A stretch of DNA of 64,000 nt from Novipirellula aureliae (GCF_007860185.1 NZ_SJPY01000005.1:310001-374000), one strand, 5' to 3'; shown: positions 17,615 through 28,101, counted from the stretch's first letter. Notes: a model not told the origin generated them from the letters alone. Numbers and translations are program-made.

Positions 17615-17754
17615 GTCGATGCGTGTTTTTGGAATGCTCGGTTGCCACCGAGAATTCCCACGTCATTTGCTACACAGAATAACTACACTCGCCATTTCAG
17701 CTTGCACAGCACTCTTCGCACAAACCCTTTATACACCCGTCACTTAAAGCCGAG

Positions 17755-17945
17755 TCAAGCGATCGCCCAAACATCGTTTTGATACTTGTCGACGACATGG
17801 GCTACGGCGACTTGGGTTGTTGTGGCTCCAAAACGAAGACGCCGAACATCGACAAGCTGGCAGCTGACGGGATACGTTTTAAACGATCTTTCGGCAGCCA
17901 CCGTGTGTTCACCCAGCCGAGCGGCATCGCTTACCGGTCGGAGGC
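17755..17945 (+). pseudogene. Sulfatase N-terminal fragment with frameshift
   Basis: The first frame reads [20 protein letters not shown] and [14 protein letters not shown], the metal-binding N-terminus of a formylglycine sulfatase, but has no start codon. The next segment shifts frame to [18 protein letters not shown], which contains the CSPSR modification motif. About 60 residues in total remain; the rest of the enzyme is gone. Confidence 0.85.
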
Positions 17946-18138
17946 GGAAACATCCGCTGCCGGTGGTGTGCCCCTTCGATCCGTGGACAGTTGCACCATC
18001 GCCCCTCAGGCCGAGCCGATTCGTGTTGCCCTCCGGGCTAGTGGTTCGGTTTTCATCCATTCGGTGGCTCACGCCACCGGCAAAGATATGTCGGCCTCAA
18101 ATGACGAGCCATCACATGAATCATCCGGGCTAGCGAGA

Positions 18139-19629
18139 CTATTTTAGGTCTTTTTGATCCCAAGGAATCGTCCGGTCGAAGAGTGTGCCATACCGCTGGT
18201 AATCATTGTAGGGCACGGCTTGTTCCTTCCATTTGGTAAGCTCCTCATCGTATGTTTTTCGCATCGATTCAAGCATCGGAGCCGCCTCGGGATGATTGGC
18301 TAGGTTGGTCATCTCCATGGGGTCCCGTGTCAAGTGAAACAACTCTTCGGTTGGTTTCATTTTGGAATTCGCAAACCACCAGTAGGTATATTTCAGATTC
18401 TTCGTCAACACCGTCAAGGATCGCGTTGGCTCGGGCCCATACAAGTTCATGAAGGCCAGTTGTTGACGAACATCTGCATTCGGATTCTCCAACAGCGGTA
18501 ACAAGCTGACTCCATCCATATTCCCGGGAATCGGCAATCCGGCCAGTTCTAGAATTGTAGGCGCAAAATCGATGTTGCCCGTCAGAGCGGAGCTGCGCAG
18601 TTGTTTGCCCGAGACAGCACGACGTGGATCGTAGATCATTAAGGGGACTCGCGACGATTCCTCCATCGGCAATACCTTTGATCCGTATCCGTGAGCTCCG
18701 CAGATGTAGCCGTTATCGCTGGTGTAGATCACGACAGTGTTATCAGCGATGCCCTGTGTTTCGAGTTCGTCGCGGATCATCCCGACCGCGACGTCGATCG
18801 CGTAAACCTGTTGGAAATACTTCGCCATTTCGGCATCGTACTGAGTGTCATAATTCCATTCGGTAAACCGTGGATACTGACGTCCCTGCTTGCTTTGCAG
18901 AGAAAAATGTTCGCCCGCCTCGCGTCCAAAGTTGGCTGGTTTCGTGAACTTCTTGCCCGCATAGATATGGTTGAACTGTGGATCGGGAGTCGCAGGCTTG
19001 TGTGGCGCTTTAAAGCTGATCGAAAGACACAACGGTTTGTTCTGTTTCACCGCTTCGCGAATGGCATCCTGACCGAATGCACCATAGGAGAGTGTCGAAT
19101 GCGGGTACTTTTCCGCATACTTTGCCATCGATCGATTGTTCGCCGTCTCGTAGTCGGTTTGACCAGGGCCACCGCCCCAGATATCAAAGTCCTCTTCGCA
19201 AAGGCCCTTCCCTTCAACCACGATACCGAACTTACCTGCAAAAGCGGTCAGGTAGCCTGCTCCCCGCATCAGTACCGGGTAGGATTTCTGCCACACCTCA
19301 GGTTTCATGTCGCCATGGGTGAAGTTCGTTCCGGTTTTGTATTCGTACATCCCCGTAAAGACATTCGCACGGCTGGCCATACAGATTGAGGTCGTGTTGT
19401 AATGCCGGTCAAAGACGATTCCGTCCCGAGCCAGTTTGTCCATATTGGGTGTTTGAACTTCGTCGTTTCCATAGCAGCCGACCGACAATGTGTTCTGGTC
19501 ATCAGCAAACAGGAAAACGATGTTTGGCTTCTCGGCGGCGTTCGCTATGTTGGTGAAGCTAAGTAAAAGGAATAGAACTGCGGTGCTGACTGATTTGTAT
19601 TTCATGTTTGTACTCGTTTTTGATTTCAT
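18139..19629 (-). CDS. Secreted formylglycine sulfatase (CMASR type)
   Basis: The 496-residue product has a signal peptide (about 9-32, [22 protein letters not shown]; an ATG at 19605 is an alternative start). It continues with the metal-binding [20 protein letters not shown], the formylglycine motif [11 protein letters not shown] (C-x-A-x-R), [13 protein letters not shown], and [19 protein letters not shown]. Such enzymes cleave sulfate esters, here probably of a polysaccharide, outside the cytoplasm after conversion of the Cys to formylglycine. Length is normal. It lies 109 bp downstream of another sulfatase on the same strand; they may form one locus. The exact sulfated substrate cannot be told. 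Confidence 0.93.
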   Translation of the reverse strand: MKSKTSTNMKYKSVSTAVLFLLLSFTNIANAAEKPNIVFLFADDQNTLSVGCYGNDEVQTPNMDKLARDGIVFDRHYNTTSICMASRANVFTGMYEYKTGTNFTHGDMKPEVWQKSYPVLMRGAGYLTAFAGKFGIVVEGKGLCEEDFDIWGGGPGQTDYETANNRSMAKYAEKYPHSTLSYGAFGQDAIREAVKQNKPLCLSISFKAPHKPATPDPQFNHIYAGKKFTKPANFGREAGEHFSLQSKQGRQYPRFTEWNYDTQYDAEMAKYFQQVYAIDVAVGMIRDELETQGIADNTVVIYTSDNGYICGAHGYGSKVLPMEESSRVPLMIYDPRRAVSGKQLRSSALTGNIDFAPTILELAGLPIPGNMDGVSLLPLLENPNADVRQQLAFMNLYGPEPTRSLTVLTKNLKYTYWWFANSKMKPTEELFHLTRDPMEMTNLANHPEAAPMLESMRKTYDEELTKWKEQAVPYNDYQRYGTLFDRTIPWDQKDLK

Positions 19630-19738
19630 TTAATCGCCTTGCCTGCTGCGTAGCACGTCAAGATCTTTCACCCGATTCATTGACACCAACGAAAGTCTTC
19701 ACGAGGTCCGCTTCTGCAATAGAAAAATTGTCCACCGT

Positions 19739-21139
19739 TTAATAGTTCAGTGTCCCACCCTTCGACGGTCTTTGGCTTTCGTTCTTCCACCACTCGCTAG
19801 GCCCTTCGGCTTCGATGTCATTCCAAACTTGAAAAAGGATATTCTTCATCTCTTCGGTTTTCTCAGGCATCTTGTCGGCCAAGTCGTTTTCTTCTTTCCA
19901 GTCCTTTTGGATATCGTAGAGTTGGAACTTTGTTAGTGTCTCGTTGCCGACGATTTTCCAATCGCCTATCCGCATCGCGACCCGATTATCTGGGGGGGAA
20001 ACGTGGGTTCTCCAGAAAAGCGGGACCTTGCGTTGGAGCGGTTGGTTGGCCAGTGCGGGGACCATACTGACGCCGTCGATCGTACGGTCGGTCGGCAGCG
20101 GAATGCCGACGATGTCCAACACGGTGGCAAAAATGTCCGATCCGACGACTGGCACATCGCTGGTCGTGCCAGCAGAAATGTGTCCCGGCCAGCGGGCTAA
20201 CCCAGGGACTCGGATTCCGCCTTCGTGGTCGCTGCGCTTTCGGCCTCGCAAACCACCCGTCGAACCTCCCGTTCTCGCGTTCTGACCCTCGGGCCCATTG
20301 TCGGATGTAAAAAACAAGAACGTATTCTCGCTGACTCCCTGTTCATCAAGTGCATCCATGACCATCCCCAAGGCATGGTCCATCTGAGTGATGTTGCCCA
20401 TATACTTGCTGTTGGGATGCCCCTCATAAAGGGACTGGAAACGTGAATCCGTGGCGATCGGCTTGTGCGGTTCATGCACCCAAACCGATAATGCGAATGG
20501 TTTTGACGAGTCGTGAATGTCCTTCAGCCAATGAGTCGCTTCTGCGGCGACCAACAGCGCTGAATAGCCCTCGAGCTCGCCGACCGGTTCACCGTTGCGT
20601 ATAAAATTGTCTGGGTTCTTATGGCTGGGAATGGCATTGTTTTGGGTATACATCCAGTAGTCATAACCATGGTCTCCCGGTTGAGGAAACTCCGGCTCAT
20701 TGAATTGCTGCTTCGAAAGGAGATGCCACTTGCCGACATGACACGTCTCGTAACCAACTTCTTTCAATAGCTCTGGATAGGTGATCTCGCTGGCCCTTAG
20801 ATGAGCTGGGTGGTTGCCCGATAGATGTCGCCAAACGCCGTTTCGGAACGGGGTCCGTCCCGTGAGGATGGCGGAGCGAGATGGGGAGCAAACACCGCAT
20901 GCCGAATAGCACTGGGTAAACTTCACACCCTGCGATGCAAGCTTATCCATGTTCGGCGTTTGGATCCGTTCATTACCGTAGGTCGCCGAATCGCCCCAGC
21001 CCATATCGTCCGCCACAAAGACAACGATATTTGGTTTCGTCGAACTCGTTTCAGGTGAAGACTCTGACCTCGCATCATCGGAAAAACTGACTAGCAGTGC
21101 CAACAGCACCACTATGCGACTCGGACCAAAGTTACTCAT
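19739..21139 (-). CDS. Secreted formylglycine sulfatase (CSPSR type)
   Basis: The 466-residue product has a short signal peptide (RIVVLLALLVSFSDDARS), metal-binding PNIVVFVADDMGWGDSATYG, the modification motif GVCSPSRSAILTGR, the Lys-His pair in CHVGKWHLL, VHEPHKPIATDSRF and FLFFTSDNGPEGQNARTGGS. These are all active-site elements of an arylsulfatase-type enzyme, acting in the periplasm or outside. Its C-terminus (QLYDIQKDWKEENDLAD) is the usual sulfatase subdomain. It is divergent from the pair at 21338-23607. Confidence 0.94.
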   Translation of the reverse strand: MSNFGPSRIVVLLALLVSFSDDARSESSPETSSTKPNIVVFVADDMGWGDSATYGNERIQTPNMDKLASQGVKFTQCYSACGVCSPSRSAILTGRTPFRNGVWRHLSGNHPAHLRASEITYPELLKEVGYETCHVGKWHLLSKQQFNEPEFPQPGDHGYDYWMYTQNNAIPSHKNPDNFIRNGEPVGELEGYSALLVAAEATHWLKDIHDSSKPFALSVWVHEPHKPIATDSRFQSLYEGHPNSKYMGNITQMDHALGMVMDALDEQGVSENTFLFFTSDNGPEGQNARTGGSTGGLRGRKRSDHEGGIRVPGLARWPGHISAGTTSDVPVVGSDIFATVLDIVGIPLPTDRTIDGVSMVPALANQPLQRKVPLFWRTHVSPPDNRVAMRIGDWKIVGNETLTKFQLYDIQKDWKEENDLADKMPEKTEEMKNILFQVWNDIEAEGPSEWWKNESQRPSKGGTLNY

Positions 21140-21337
21140 TTATGACTCTCTATTTCTTTTCACCATTCCAGTAGCGGCATTCGCCGGAAATCCAGCTGTT
21201 TCGGAACTCTAGCAAACCCTATAACACTTGAGCCTTCCATCATAATGCGATAGAACCAATTTGTCTGTAGTCTGTTTAGATGACTAATAACCGTCCATCA
21301 CCCACATCCGTTATCAGCTCGTCTATTATTGTTATCT

Positions 21338-22072
21338 ATGAAATACGCGATCCGACTGTTCCCAATACTGTTTTTTCTCGCCGGGTGCGTGGGTCTGGTT
21401 CGGTTATCGTTTGAAAATGGTCGCCTTGTCGAGCAGATTGATCAGTTGGAAGCCGAGTTGGGGGGGATGTCGATCGAGGATTCCGACCGAGTCTATATGG
21501 TGGAAATCGAAACGCCTGACGTTCCACCCGAAATCGCATCGCATGTGGAGCGAGTTTGGCAATTTCGTTGTTACCTGCCGCCAGGCTACAGCTTCATGCG
21601 AACGAGTGGGGGGGGGCGAGTCGCGAAAGAAGGTATCTATTCGAGTGGCGGCTTCAGTACGAGTTGGAGTATGCCGGCCCCCAAAGCGATTCACAGTTTG
21701 TTGACATTGTGCACCCGAAGAAAGGACGGTCGATTCGAGGCGTTCTATTCATTCGGCGGGTCCTCGGGCACCAGCTCTTGGAATCGCTTCGACCCTGGTC
21801 GCTTGGACAATACGTTGGTCGTCCAGAAGCTGGTCAGCAGTGATCAGGGACCGCGTTCATTCAATCAGGATACGATACTGCCAGTGCTGAAGATTTACGA
21901 TCCGAGTGGCTCCGAGACGGTGGAAGTCGATGGCGAGACACTCACAACTTACCCAGGTGGTCTGATCTTGCTGTGCCCGAAATCACGCGAATCGGAATTA
22001 CACCAGTTACGGAAAGGCGAGACGCCCACGGAGTTTGACCCCAGTATGGTTGCAACGGAGGCGGGCTCGTGA
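21338..22072 (+). CDS. Hypothetical planctomycete lipoprotein
   Basis: A 244-residue protein. The start at ATG 21338 is preferred over the in-frame TTG at 21329. It opens with a short hydrophobic stretch ending in a lipobox (LFFLAGC, Cys about residue 16). A short coiled coil follows (FENGRLVEQIDQLEAELGG) and then a soluble domain with Tyr/Ser-rich strands (SSGGFSTSWSMPAPKA, SFGGSSGTSSWNRF). No known family is recognised. Its stop TGA overlaps the GTG start of the next gene, so the two are translationally coupled and probably act together in or on the membrane. Confidence 0.7.
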   Translation: MKYAIRLFPILFFLAGCVGLVRLSFENGRLVEQIDQLEAELGGMSIEDSDRVYMVEIETPDVPPEIASHVERVWQFRCYLPPGYSFMRTSGGGRVAKEGIYSSGGFSTSWSMPAPKAIHSLLTLCTRRKDGRFEAFYSFGGSSGTSSWNRFDPGRLDNTLVVQKLVSSDQGPRSFNQDTILPVLKIYDPSGSETVEVDGETLTTYPGGLILLCPKSRESELHQLRKGETPTEFDPSMVATEAGS

Positions 22073-23607
22073 AACCGTCCAAACCGCGTCGCGCCAAGGG
22101 GATGAAATTCTCACTGCGACATCTGCTGGTTTTAACCGCCTTGATCGCAATTGGAACGGCTGTTGGTCTGGCCTATCGCAAGAACGATTCGTTGCATCAA
22201 CAGCGCGACGAACTGCTGTCGTTATCAGGTCAACTGCTGATCGCAGACGAGGACGAATTGGCTTCGACGGCGATGCCAAGGGTGGCTTACGAATATACCT
22301 CGTGGCAAGTCAATGTCCCCAGCGGGCAAGACTACGAGCTACGGCTGGGGATGGGAAACATGTTCGATAGACAGATTCCGCCGATTGTCGGTAGCGTGCG
22401 TATTCCCCCCGGACGACACCGGGTGACGCTTTATTCAGGCGATAATCCTGACCAAGACTTTCGCTATCTTGTTTACATCGATGGCGAACAAGCGATCGAA
22501 AAAACGATGGGCCGCGATTGGATACCGGGTGGTTGGTCGGTGGCTAGCGGCCTGACTTGGCCGCGTGGGGCGAAGTTTTCACCAGATCCGCTTCAACTTT
22601 CCGCAAAAAACTATACACCAAGGTACGACTTTGGCAGTCGCTATTATTTCAATCCTCAAAGTGACAGCTATGTGACGCAGAAAGGTTATCGGCTTTGGAT
22701 CGACCAAAGAGACCAGACTTATCAACCTGCTTCGCCATTCATGGAACCTTCCTATGACTCAATGTATCGTGACATTGGGCTGCGTGATGGTCTGCGGTAT
22801 AAAACGTCTGCTCCTCCAGAAAACCAATGGACGTTCACGCGACCGAAATATGGAACCCGCGATCCAGTTGTACAGATTTCCGCAGAGTTTTTCGGACACG
22901 ACGGAGCCTCTCTCTCGTATCCGGACAAATCGTTCCCCTCGTGGCAACTTCAAAACGATGCGGTTAGCAATGAAGCACGAAATCGGCACAATGATTCCGA
23001 ACAAACGACGTTCATCGCGAATTTGAAAGGCGTTTCAAATTTGCAAAATACCCTCCCGCCGGTTGTCGAGATGAAATGGGATGTGGACAGGCCCGATGAG
23101 GTTGGGTTGCGAATCGCCGACACGGCGGCGAACGACCGAATCAGCCGATGGCGACTTCGTATCCTTGACGGAAGTCACCATCTGTGGCGAGAACTCCAAA
23201 TTGGTGACCGCCAGTGGATCGACCCTGATCATGCAATCAACGCTGCCAGCGTCTTCGATAAAGATTCAACAAACCCAGCGGTCTCGACGGTCCCAATCGA
23301 CCTTGGAGACGACGTGGCAGAAGACACTCGGATCGCGTGGCAATCCAACGAAAAGCTGCCACTGCAAATCCTCATGCAAGAGCAAAAACAATACGTAGGC
23401 ATGGCTCTTTACCAAGGTCTTCCGCTGACGCTGGTCATGGAGATTCCTGCCAGCTTGAAACCGACTCTGGCCGCTAAAATCGCCGATCAACACCCGACCC
23501 TTACAGACACCGGCTTCCCAGGAGGTGCGGTCTTCACTGAAATTCAGATTGACCTCGATGCAACCGAACGGGATTGGATCTGGCTACGGGCCGAATTGAA
23601 AGAGTAG
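22069..23607 (+). CDS. Hypothetical membrane-anchored protein coupled to the lipoprotein
   Basis: A 512-residue frame with a GTG start overlapping the previous stop (GTGA). An alternative ATG at 22102 begins MKFSLRHLLVLTALIAIG, a planctomycete-type N-terminal anchor. One membrane helix (about 14-32) is followed by a short coiled coil and a large extracytoplasmic region rich in aromatic residues. Segments such as VNVPSGQDYELRLGMGN and IPPGRHRVTLYSGDN look like beta-sandwich strands. There are no catalytic motifs. The function is unknown; the coupling suggests a two-protein envelope complex. Confidence 0.7.
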   Translation: MKPSKPRRAKGMKFSLRHLLVLTALIAIGTAVGLAYRKNDSLHQQRDELLSLSGQLLIADEDELASTAMPRVAYEYTSWQVNVPSGQDYELRLGMGNMFDRQIPPIVGSVRIPPGRHRVTLYSGDNPDQDFRYLVYIDGEQAIEKTMGRDWIPGGWSVASGLTWPRGAKFSPDPLQLSAKNYTPRYDFGSRYYFNPQSDSYVTQKGYRLWIDQRDQTYQPASPFMEPSYDSMYRDIGLRDGLRYKTSAPPENQWTFTRPKYGTRDPVVQISAEFFGHDGASLSYPDKSFPSWQLQNDAVSNEARNRHNDSEQTTFIANLKGVSNLQNTLPPVVEMKWDVDRPDEVGLRIADTAANDRISRWRLRILDGSHHLWRELQIGDRQWIDPDHAINAASVFDKDSTNPAVSTVPIDLGDDVAEDTRIAWQSNEKLPLQILMQEQKQYVGMALYQGLPLTLVMEIPASLKPTLAAKIADQHPTLTDTGFPGGAVFTEIQIDLDATERDWIWLRAELKE

Positions 23608-23637
23608 ATGCGCCCGTTCGCTACGTGCTGATGCGTA

Positions 23638-24690
23638 TTACTGGTTCGACGGATGGATTCGCAGTACGCAAGAATGAGACCCATCACCGCCGATGAAGTT
23701 GGCTCCCGACGCGACATACAGATGTGTCGGCTTGCCCGCCTGCATCAGTACCTGCGGGCGTTCAAATTTCTTGCCGCGAAGCACCTTCGCACGGCTTATT
23801 ATCTCTGAATTCAGATAGCGATCCACAGTGTCGAAACCCGTGATCGGCTGCTTGAAGTGGAGACCGTCCTCGGATTCCCAAAGGTATCCCGCTCCGGCTT
23901 TATTATGCGTCGTAACAAGATAGATTTTCCCGTTCTCGACGAAGGCATATTCATCCTCAATCTCCGTGTCATTGCTGGTCAGGAAGTCCTTGTGGAAAAC
24001 GTAAGGACCTTCGACTTGGTCGGCAACCGCGACACCCATCCGCCGTACATCCCCCTTTCGCATCGCTTTGTAGTAGAGGTAGAATCGTCCATTCGGATGA
24101 ACCATCAGTGCGGGGTTGTTCACCCCGACGACGGAATCATAACTCCACACCGAAGGATCTTCTGGTGGGGCAAGGATGAGCCCATCGTTGCCCGCTTTCT
24201 TCCAAGGTCCAGCGGGATGGTCTGCAATCATCATGCCGATTCGCTGAGAGGCAACACACTCTTTCTTTGTTCCCCCAGCATTGGCAATATGCAACAGAAC
24301 ATACTGGTCCCCCACTTTCTGCACGTTCGGATTGTGCGGCGATTGTCGATCCCAGGTTTCCAAACCCGATCCCTTTCGCACCACTTCCTGAAAAACAAAC
24401 GGCCCCTCCGGCGACTCGCTGATGTAGCGGGCGATCTCACAATCGGTAAGCCAACCACCAAACTTCTTCTCCAACGGCCAACGGGAGACGAATAGGTGCG
24501 TTTTTCCTTCCGGACCGATGACGGGAGACGATCCCCAAACGTGATAGCCAGGCTCTTGCACCGCTACACCGACATACTCCAGACGATCTGCCCACGCGCG
24601 ATCGGGACTCAAACGTTCGCTCGAATCGTCCGCGGAAGCTAATGTACAGACGATCGATAAACCAATAAGTGGAAGGACGGAATTCTTCAT
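23638..24690 (-). CDS. Secreted five-bladed beta-propeller glycoside hydrolase-like protein (GH43/GH117-like)
   Basis: The 350-residue protein has a signal peptide (VLPLIGLSIVCTLASA). Its repeating strands with SPVIGPEGKTHLFVSRWP, VGVNNPALMVHPNGRFYLYY, DEYAFVENGKIYLVTTHN and RPQVLMQAGKPTHLYVASG fit the five-bladed propeller of GH43-like and GH117-like enzymes. Acidic residues at strand starts (DCEIARY, DPSVWSYDS, EDEYAF) could be the catalytic set, but they cannot be assigned with confidence. It sits between sulfatase genes, as expected for degradation of a sulfated polysaccharide. The closest families act on arabinan, xylan or anhydro-galactose linkages. Confidence 0.8.
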   Translation of the reverse strand: MKNSVLPLIGLSIVCTLASADDSSERLSPDRAWADRLEYVGVAVQEPGYHVWGSSPVIGPEGKTHLFVSRWPLEKKFGGWLTDCEIARYISESPEGPFVFQEVVRKGSGLETWDRQSPHNPNVQKVGDQYVLLHIANAGGTKKECVASQRIGMMIADHPAGPWKKAGNDGLILAPPEDPSVWSYDSVVGVNNPALMVHPNGRFYLYYKAMRKGDVRRMGVAVADQVEGPYVFHKDFLTSNDTEIEDEYAFVENGKIYLVTTHNKAGAGYLWESEDGLHFKQPITGFDTVDRYLNSEIISRAKVLRGKKFERPQVLMQAGKPTHLYVASGANFIGGDGSHSCVLRIHPSNQ

Positions 24691-24841
24691 GTTCTCTCGT
24701 ATTCTCGATGGGAATCGTGCTTGTCAGCATTGAAACTTAGGTAGTGGATCTTGTCAAAGATCCCAACGCACAAGGATCTTTAACAACATCCACTACCGCC
24801 AGACGTATCTTTCAGACGTATCTTTCATCCACGTTAAACCA

Positions 24842-26353
24842 CTAGTGCTTCAACACGGAACTGGGCGGCAGAGGGACCGCATTTGCTTGACGCCAAGCAA
24901 TCAATTCCTTCAACATTGCTTCGGCGATTTCGGGCTGGTCCTTGGCGACATTATGACTCTCGTTCAAGTCTTCGTTGGTGTTGTAGAGTTCGACCTCTCC
25001 CGTCTTGAGATATTGGATCAACTTCCATTCTCCCTTGCGGATAATCGAACATGGTGGGTTCTTGTAGGTGCTTGCAATGTGCCAGAACAATGCGCGGTCT
25101 CCGATCGCTCTACCCTGCATCAGAGGGACCAAACTGGTGCCATCGAGTATACCTTGATAATCCCTGACCCCGGCCAGTTCGAGGAACGTAGGGAAGTAGT
25201 CGAGTCCCTGCACCGGTTCGGCGGAGTTTCCGGGGGTGATCTGTTTTGACCAATTGATTAACGCCGGCACGCGTAGACCACCATCGTAAACGTACCCTTT
25301 CGCGCCACGCAGATTGTTGTTTGCGCTTTGCAAACCATTGAATCCATTGTCGGAGGTGAAAATGATCACGGTGTGCTCACGCAACCCCGATTGGTCAAGA
25401 TAGTCGGTAATGCGTTTCACGTTGTCGTCAATCGATCTGACCATGGTCGCATAAGCGGCAATCTGCTTGCGATTGCTTTGGCCTTGCCCGGTCTGCGGAT
25501 CAGCGGGCTTGTTCATGAAATGCTGTAGCAGCGTCTCGTTTCGGGCAACGGATGGCTTGTGGGGCGCGTAAAAATGCAGGTTCACAAAAAATGGCTGATC
25601 CTGATGACGCTCAATAAAATCAATCGCTTCATCCGTCAGCCGATCGGTCAGCCACTCATCATCCGGCTTGTCGGAAATAAATGGGTTCTTGAAGGGGGCA
25701 ACATAACCACCGCCCGGCGATTGATAGCCCTTGCTAAAGCCACGTGCTGGATCACCCCACCAAGTGCCACCCACATTCTCATCGAAGCCGCGTCCCAAGG
25801 GATAGTACTTTTGAATTTCAGGTGATTGATGTTTGGAAAGCCAGCTTAGGTCGCCGTTGTTTGGTTGCCCTAGCTTTCTATCAAATGGGAACTCTGTTTC
25901 GTTTTCGGGGTACGGACCAACGATGTGCCACTTACCAAGATGGATCAACTTGTAGCCCGCTGCGCTCAACGGTTTGGCGTACACCGAATGCTCTTCGCCC
26001 ACCGTCCATCGGGAAAAGATATTGTCGTTACGGTTGCCCTTTTCCAGCACGGGGACCGTGTAACATCCGGTGCGGAACGATTGCTGACCGGTCAACAATG
26101 CGGCTCGCGATGGCGAACAAGTGGGATACATGAAAGCGTTCTCGAGAACCAGGCTTTCTGCTGCGAGCGCATCCAAATGGGGTGTCTCAAAGTAGCGACT
26201 CCCCATGAATCCGACATCCTGCCATCCCAAATCATCTGCCATAATGAAAACGATATTCGGCTTCGGCTCCGCAGCAAAAAGAGCAATGCCTGTTGAAATT
26301 ACCAACGATACGAATACGGTAGATGCCATCGCCAGTCGGTAATAACCACCCAT
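24842..26353 (-). CDS. Secreted formylglycine sulfatase (CSPSR type, 503 aa)
   Basis: The start is placed at ATG 26353 because a signal peptide begins there (ASTVFVSLVISTGIALFAAE); the frame is open for 34 more codons upstream. The product has PNIVFIMADDLGWQDVGFMG, the modification motif PTCSPSRAALLTGQ, LIHLGKWHIVGPYPENETEF, LHFYAPHKPSVARNETLL and VIIFTSDNGFNGLQSANNN, so the active site is complete. It removes sulfate from a periplasmic or extracellular substrate. It is 150 bp upstream of the GH43-like gene on the same strand and may be in the same regulon. Confidence 0.93.
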   Translation of the reverse strand: MGGYYRLAMASTVFVSLVISTGIALFAAEPKPNIVFIMADDLGWQDVGFMGSRYFETPHLDALAAESLVLENAFMYPTCSPSRAALLTGQQSFRTGCYTVPVLEKGNRNDNIFSRWTVGEEHSVYAKPLSAAGYKLIHLGKWHIVGPYPENETEFPFDRKLGQPNNGDLSWLSKHQSPEIQKYYPLGRGFDENVGGTWWGDPARGFSKGYQSPGGGYVAPFKNPFISDKPDDEWLTDRLTDEAIDFIERHQDQPFFVNLHFYAPHKPSVARNETLLQHFMNKPADPQTGQGQSNRKQIAAYATMVRSIDDNVKRITDYLDQSGLREHTVIIFTSDNGFNGLQSANNNLRGAKGYVYDGGLRVPALINWSKQITPGNSAEPVQGLDYFPTFLELAGVRDYQGILDGTSLVPLMQGRAIGDRALFWHIASTYKNPPCSIIRKGEWKLIQYLKTGEVELYNTNEDLNESHNVAKDQPEIAEAMLKELIAWRQANAVPLPPSSVLKH

Positions 26354-26614
26354 CGTGGTTAACGAAACTACATTTTTTCGAATCGTGGACGTTATCACAG
26401 CAGTACTATTTCTTGAGTAAGTTGCCTCCCGGGGGGATTCACATTCTATGATCACCCAAACCGGTTTCTACGTCGAGCCCCTGCTGAAAAATAGAGGGTG
26501 TTAGGACTCCTATGGGGTTGGCAGGTTGTTCGAATTTAGCGACCTTCTCGCCCCCAGCGTGTTGTTCAGAAAGATTCGATCTACCGCGTCCTCGATCAAG
26601 CCATCGACTCTATT

Positions 26615-26712
26615 GCTTTGCCACCGCTTGATGTTAGGCTTGACAGAATAGTGACTGGGGCTGGAAGCCACATCCGCGGATTCTTGCCCTCATTCTCCGT
26701 TGTGGCAAAGCA
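26615..26712. repeat. Dispersed element with terminal inverted repeats, copy 1
   Basis: About 98 bp bounded by GCTTTGCCAC and GTGGCAAAGC. A related 124 bp copy lies at 37452-37575; both share the inner flanks CACCGCTTGAT and CTCATTCT(C/T)CGTTGTG. The middle of this copy carries an arm of repeat family A (GGGGCTGGAAGCCAC). It resembles a small non-autonomous element. Confidence 0.65.
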
Positions 26713-26748
26713 TTAGGGCTGCATCAATATCAAGAATTAGGGTTGGTC

Positions 26749-26816
26749 GTAATGGACGAGGTTACGAGTCCCTTACTGCACAGCGGTCCAAAAGGACTCG
26801 TTACCTCGTCCACTAC
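26749..26816. repeat. Imperfect inverted repeat, possible terminator
   Basis: The left arm GTAATGGACGAGGTTACGAG (26749) pairs with the right arm CGTTACCTCGTCCACTAC (ending 26816), 21 of 23 positions matching, with a 22 bp loop. It lies 40 bp past the 3' end of the gene at 26856, so it could form a terminator-like hairpin, but no T-run follows. Confidence 0.6.
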
Positions 26817-26855
26817 CCTAAAACGAGACCTTGACGCACCATTAGCCATTCGTGC

Positions 26856-27968
26856 TCACTCGCTGGCCGATGCCTGGACGCTGTTTCCCCGCACATCACC
26901 GCACTTTTCGCATGCGGGCAAGAGCGAGTGCCGGACGCCTCCGCATTTTTCACATGTCTGAAACAGAGGGGTTTCACAGCACGGACAGGTGTAGGGTTGG
27001 TCCGGAGCTGCTGTCGATCCGTTGATCGGGACGGGCGTGTGTTTCTTCAAACTTCGTCGTGTCCAAGCAGCATATTTTAGTGGCCCTCGCTGGATCGGAA
27101 AGTCGCATATTGGACAGAAGAAGTTGGCATACGCTTCACGGTACTGGCGCAGCAACCAGTCCCGACTCGGCTTTGCCACCAGACGCAGTAACCGCACCAA
27201 GACGCCCGTCGCAATCGAAAGCGAAAGCCCGATCAAAATGTATTTGAAATAGATCGCCGGGAAGTGATCGTGCATCACGAGCAGGACACGCAAAGCAACC
27301 GCGCCGCTGATCGCGTACACCAACATCGCATACGTGCCGCCCGCCTGTCGCAGAAAAAGCAATCCACAAACAAGCAGCATTGGGATCAACATCCCTAGCT
27401 TGTACGCGGCCAATTTCCATTGGTGCTGCTCATGCAATTTCTTATATTCGTCGTTGATCGGTTGGCTGGCAAGGGTGATGGCTGCCGCATTCTGACGTTG
27501 CTTTTCTTTGACGTCGTTTAAGTCGTCGTTCAGATTCGACAGTTCGGCGTTGAGAGTCTGCGTCTGGTTCTGATTGCTAAGAAACAGCTGCAAGCTATCC
27601 GTTAACGCTTGCTGTTGGCCTTCGCTCAGCGACGTTTCATTTTGGTCGGCGTTGCGTTTGAGCTCGAGAAGTTGGTTGATGGTTTGCTGTGAGTCACTGG
27701 TGGTTTGCGCGGTCAATCGACGTCGTTGCTCCGTTGATTCGATCTGCTGCTTTCGATCAACCAACTCAGCGGCGAGTGATCGCCGCTCGTTCTGCAGTGA
27801 TTGAGGAAGTCCCACCTCGAGCATTTGGCTGTAGTCGGGCCCCTTCACACGATCGATGTCTTGGATGATGTAGCCCAGCAACCAGAAGGCGAGCAGCCCG
27901 ACCGCGATACTAAATCCAAAAACCATGGCCCGAAGCATGAATGAGCCGCGATGTTTTTTTGTCTTCAT
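26856..27968 (-). CDS. Membrane protein with periplasmic coiled coil and C-terminal zinc ribbons
   Basis: A 370-residue protein of no recognised family. One N-terminal membrane helix (about 12-33) is followed by a Gln/Glu-rich coiled coil (about 55-185). Three more hydrophobic segments come next (about 190-265). The cytoplasmic tail carries paired Cys motifs: CPIC (about 291), CPCC (about 333), CEKC (about 344) and CEKC (about 357), the pattern of two or more zinc ribbons. It could be a membrane-linked scaffold or sensor. It stands alone on the minus strand. Confidence 0.7.
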   Translation of the reverse strand: MKTKKHRGSFMLRAMVFGFSIAVGLLAFWLLGYIIQDIDRVKGPDYSQMLEVGLPQSLQNERRSLAAELVDRKQQIESTEQRRRLTAQTTSDSQQTINQLLELKRNADQNETSLSEGQQQALTDSLQLFLSNQNQTQTLNAELSNLNDDLNDVKEKQRQNAAAITLASQPINDEYKKLHEQHQWKLAAYKLGMLIPMLLVCGLLFLRQAGGTYAMLVYAISGAVALRVLLVMHDHFPAIYFKYILIGLSLSIATGVLVRLLRLVAKPSRDWLLRQYREAYANFFCPICDFPIQRGPLKYAAWTRRSLKKHTPVPINGSTAAPDQPYTCPCCETPLFQTCEKCGGVRHSLLPACEKCGDVRGNSVQASASE

Positions 27969-28101
27969 GGTTTTGCCTGAGATAGAGCACTTGAAATGGG
28001 GTCTACCTCACCATAGAGCCCGCGGCGCTGCGAGTCTGCGCAGAAAACCAAAACTTATTGGTGAGCCGACGGCATTCGCAAATGCCACCTTTCGGAGCGA
28101 T

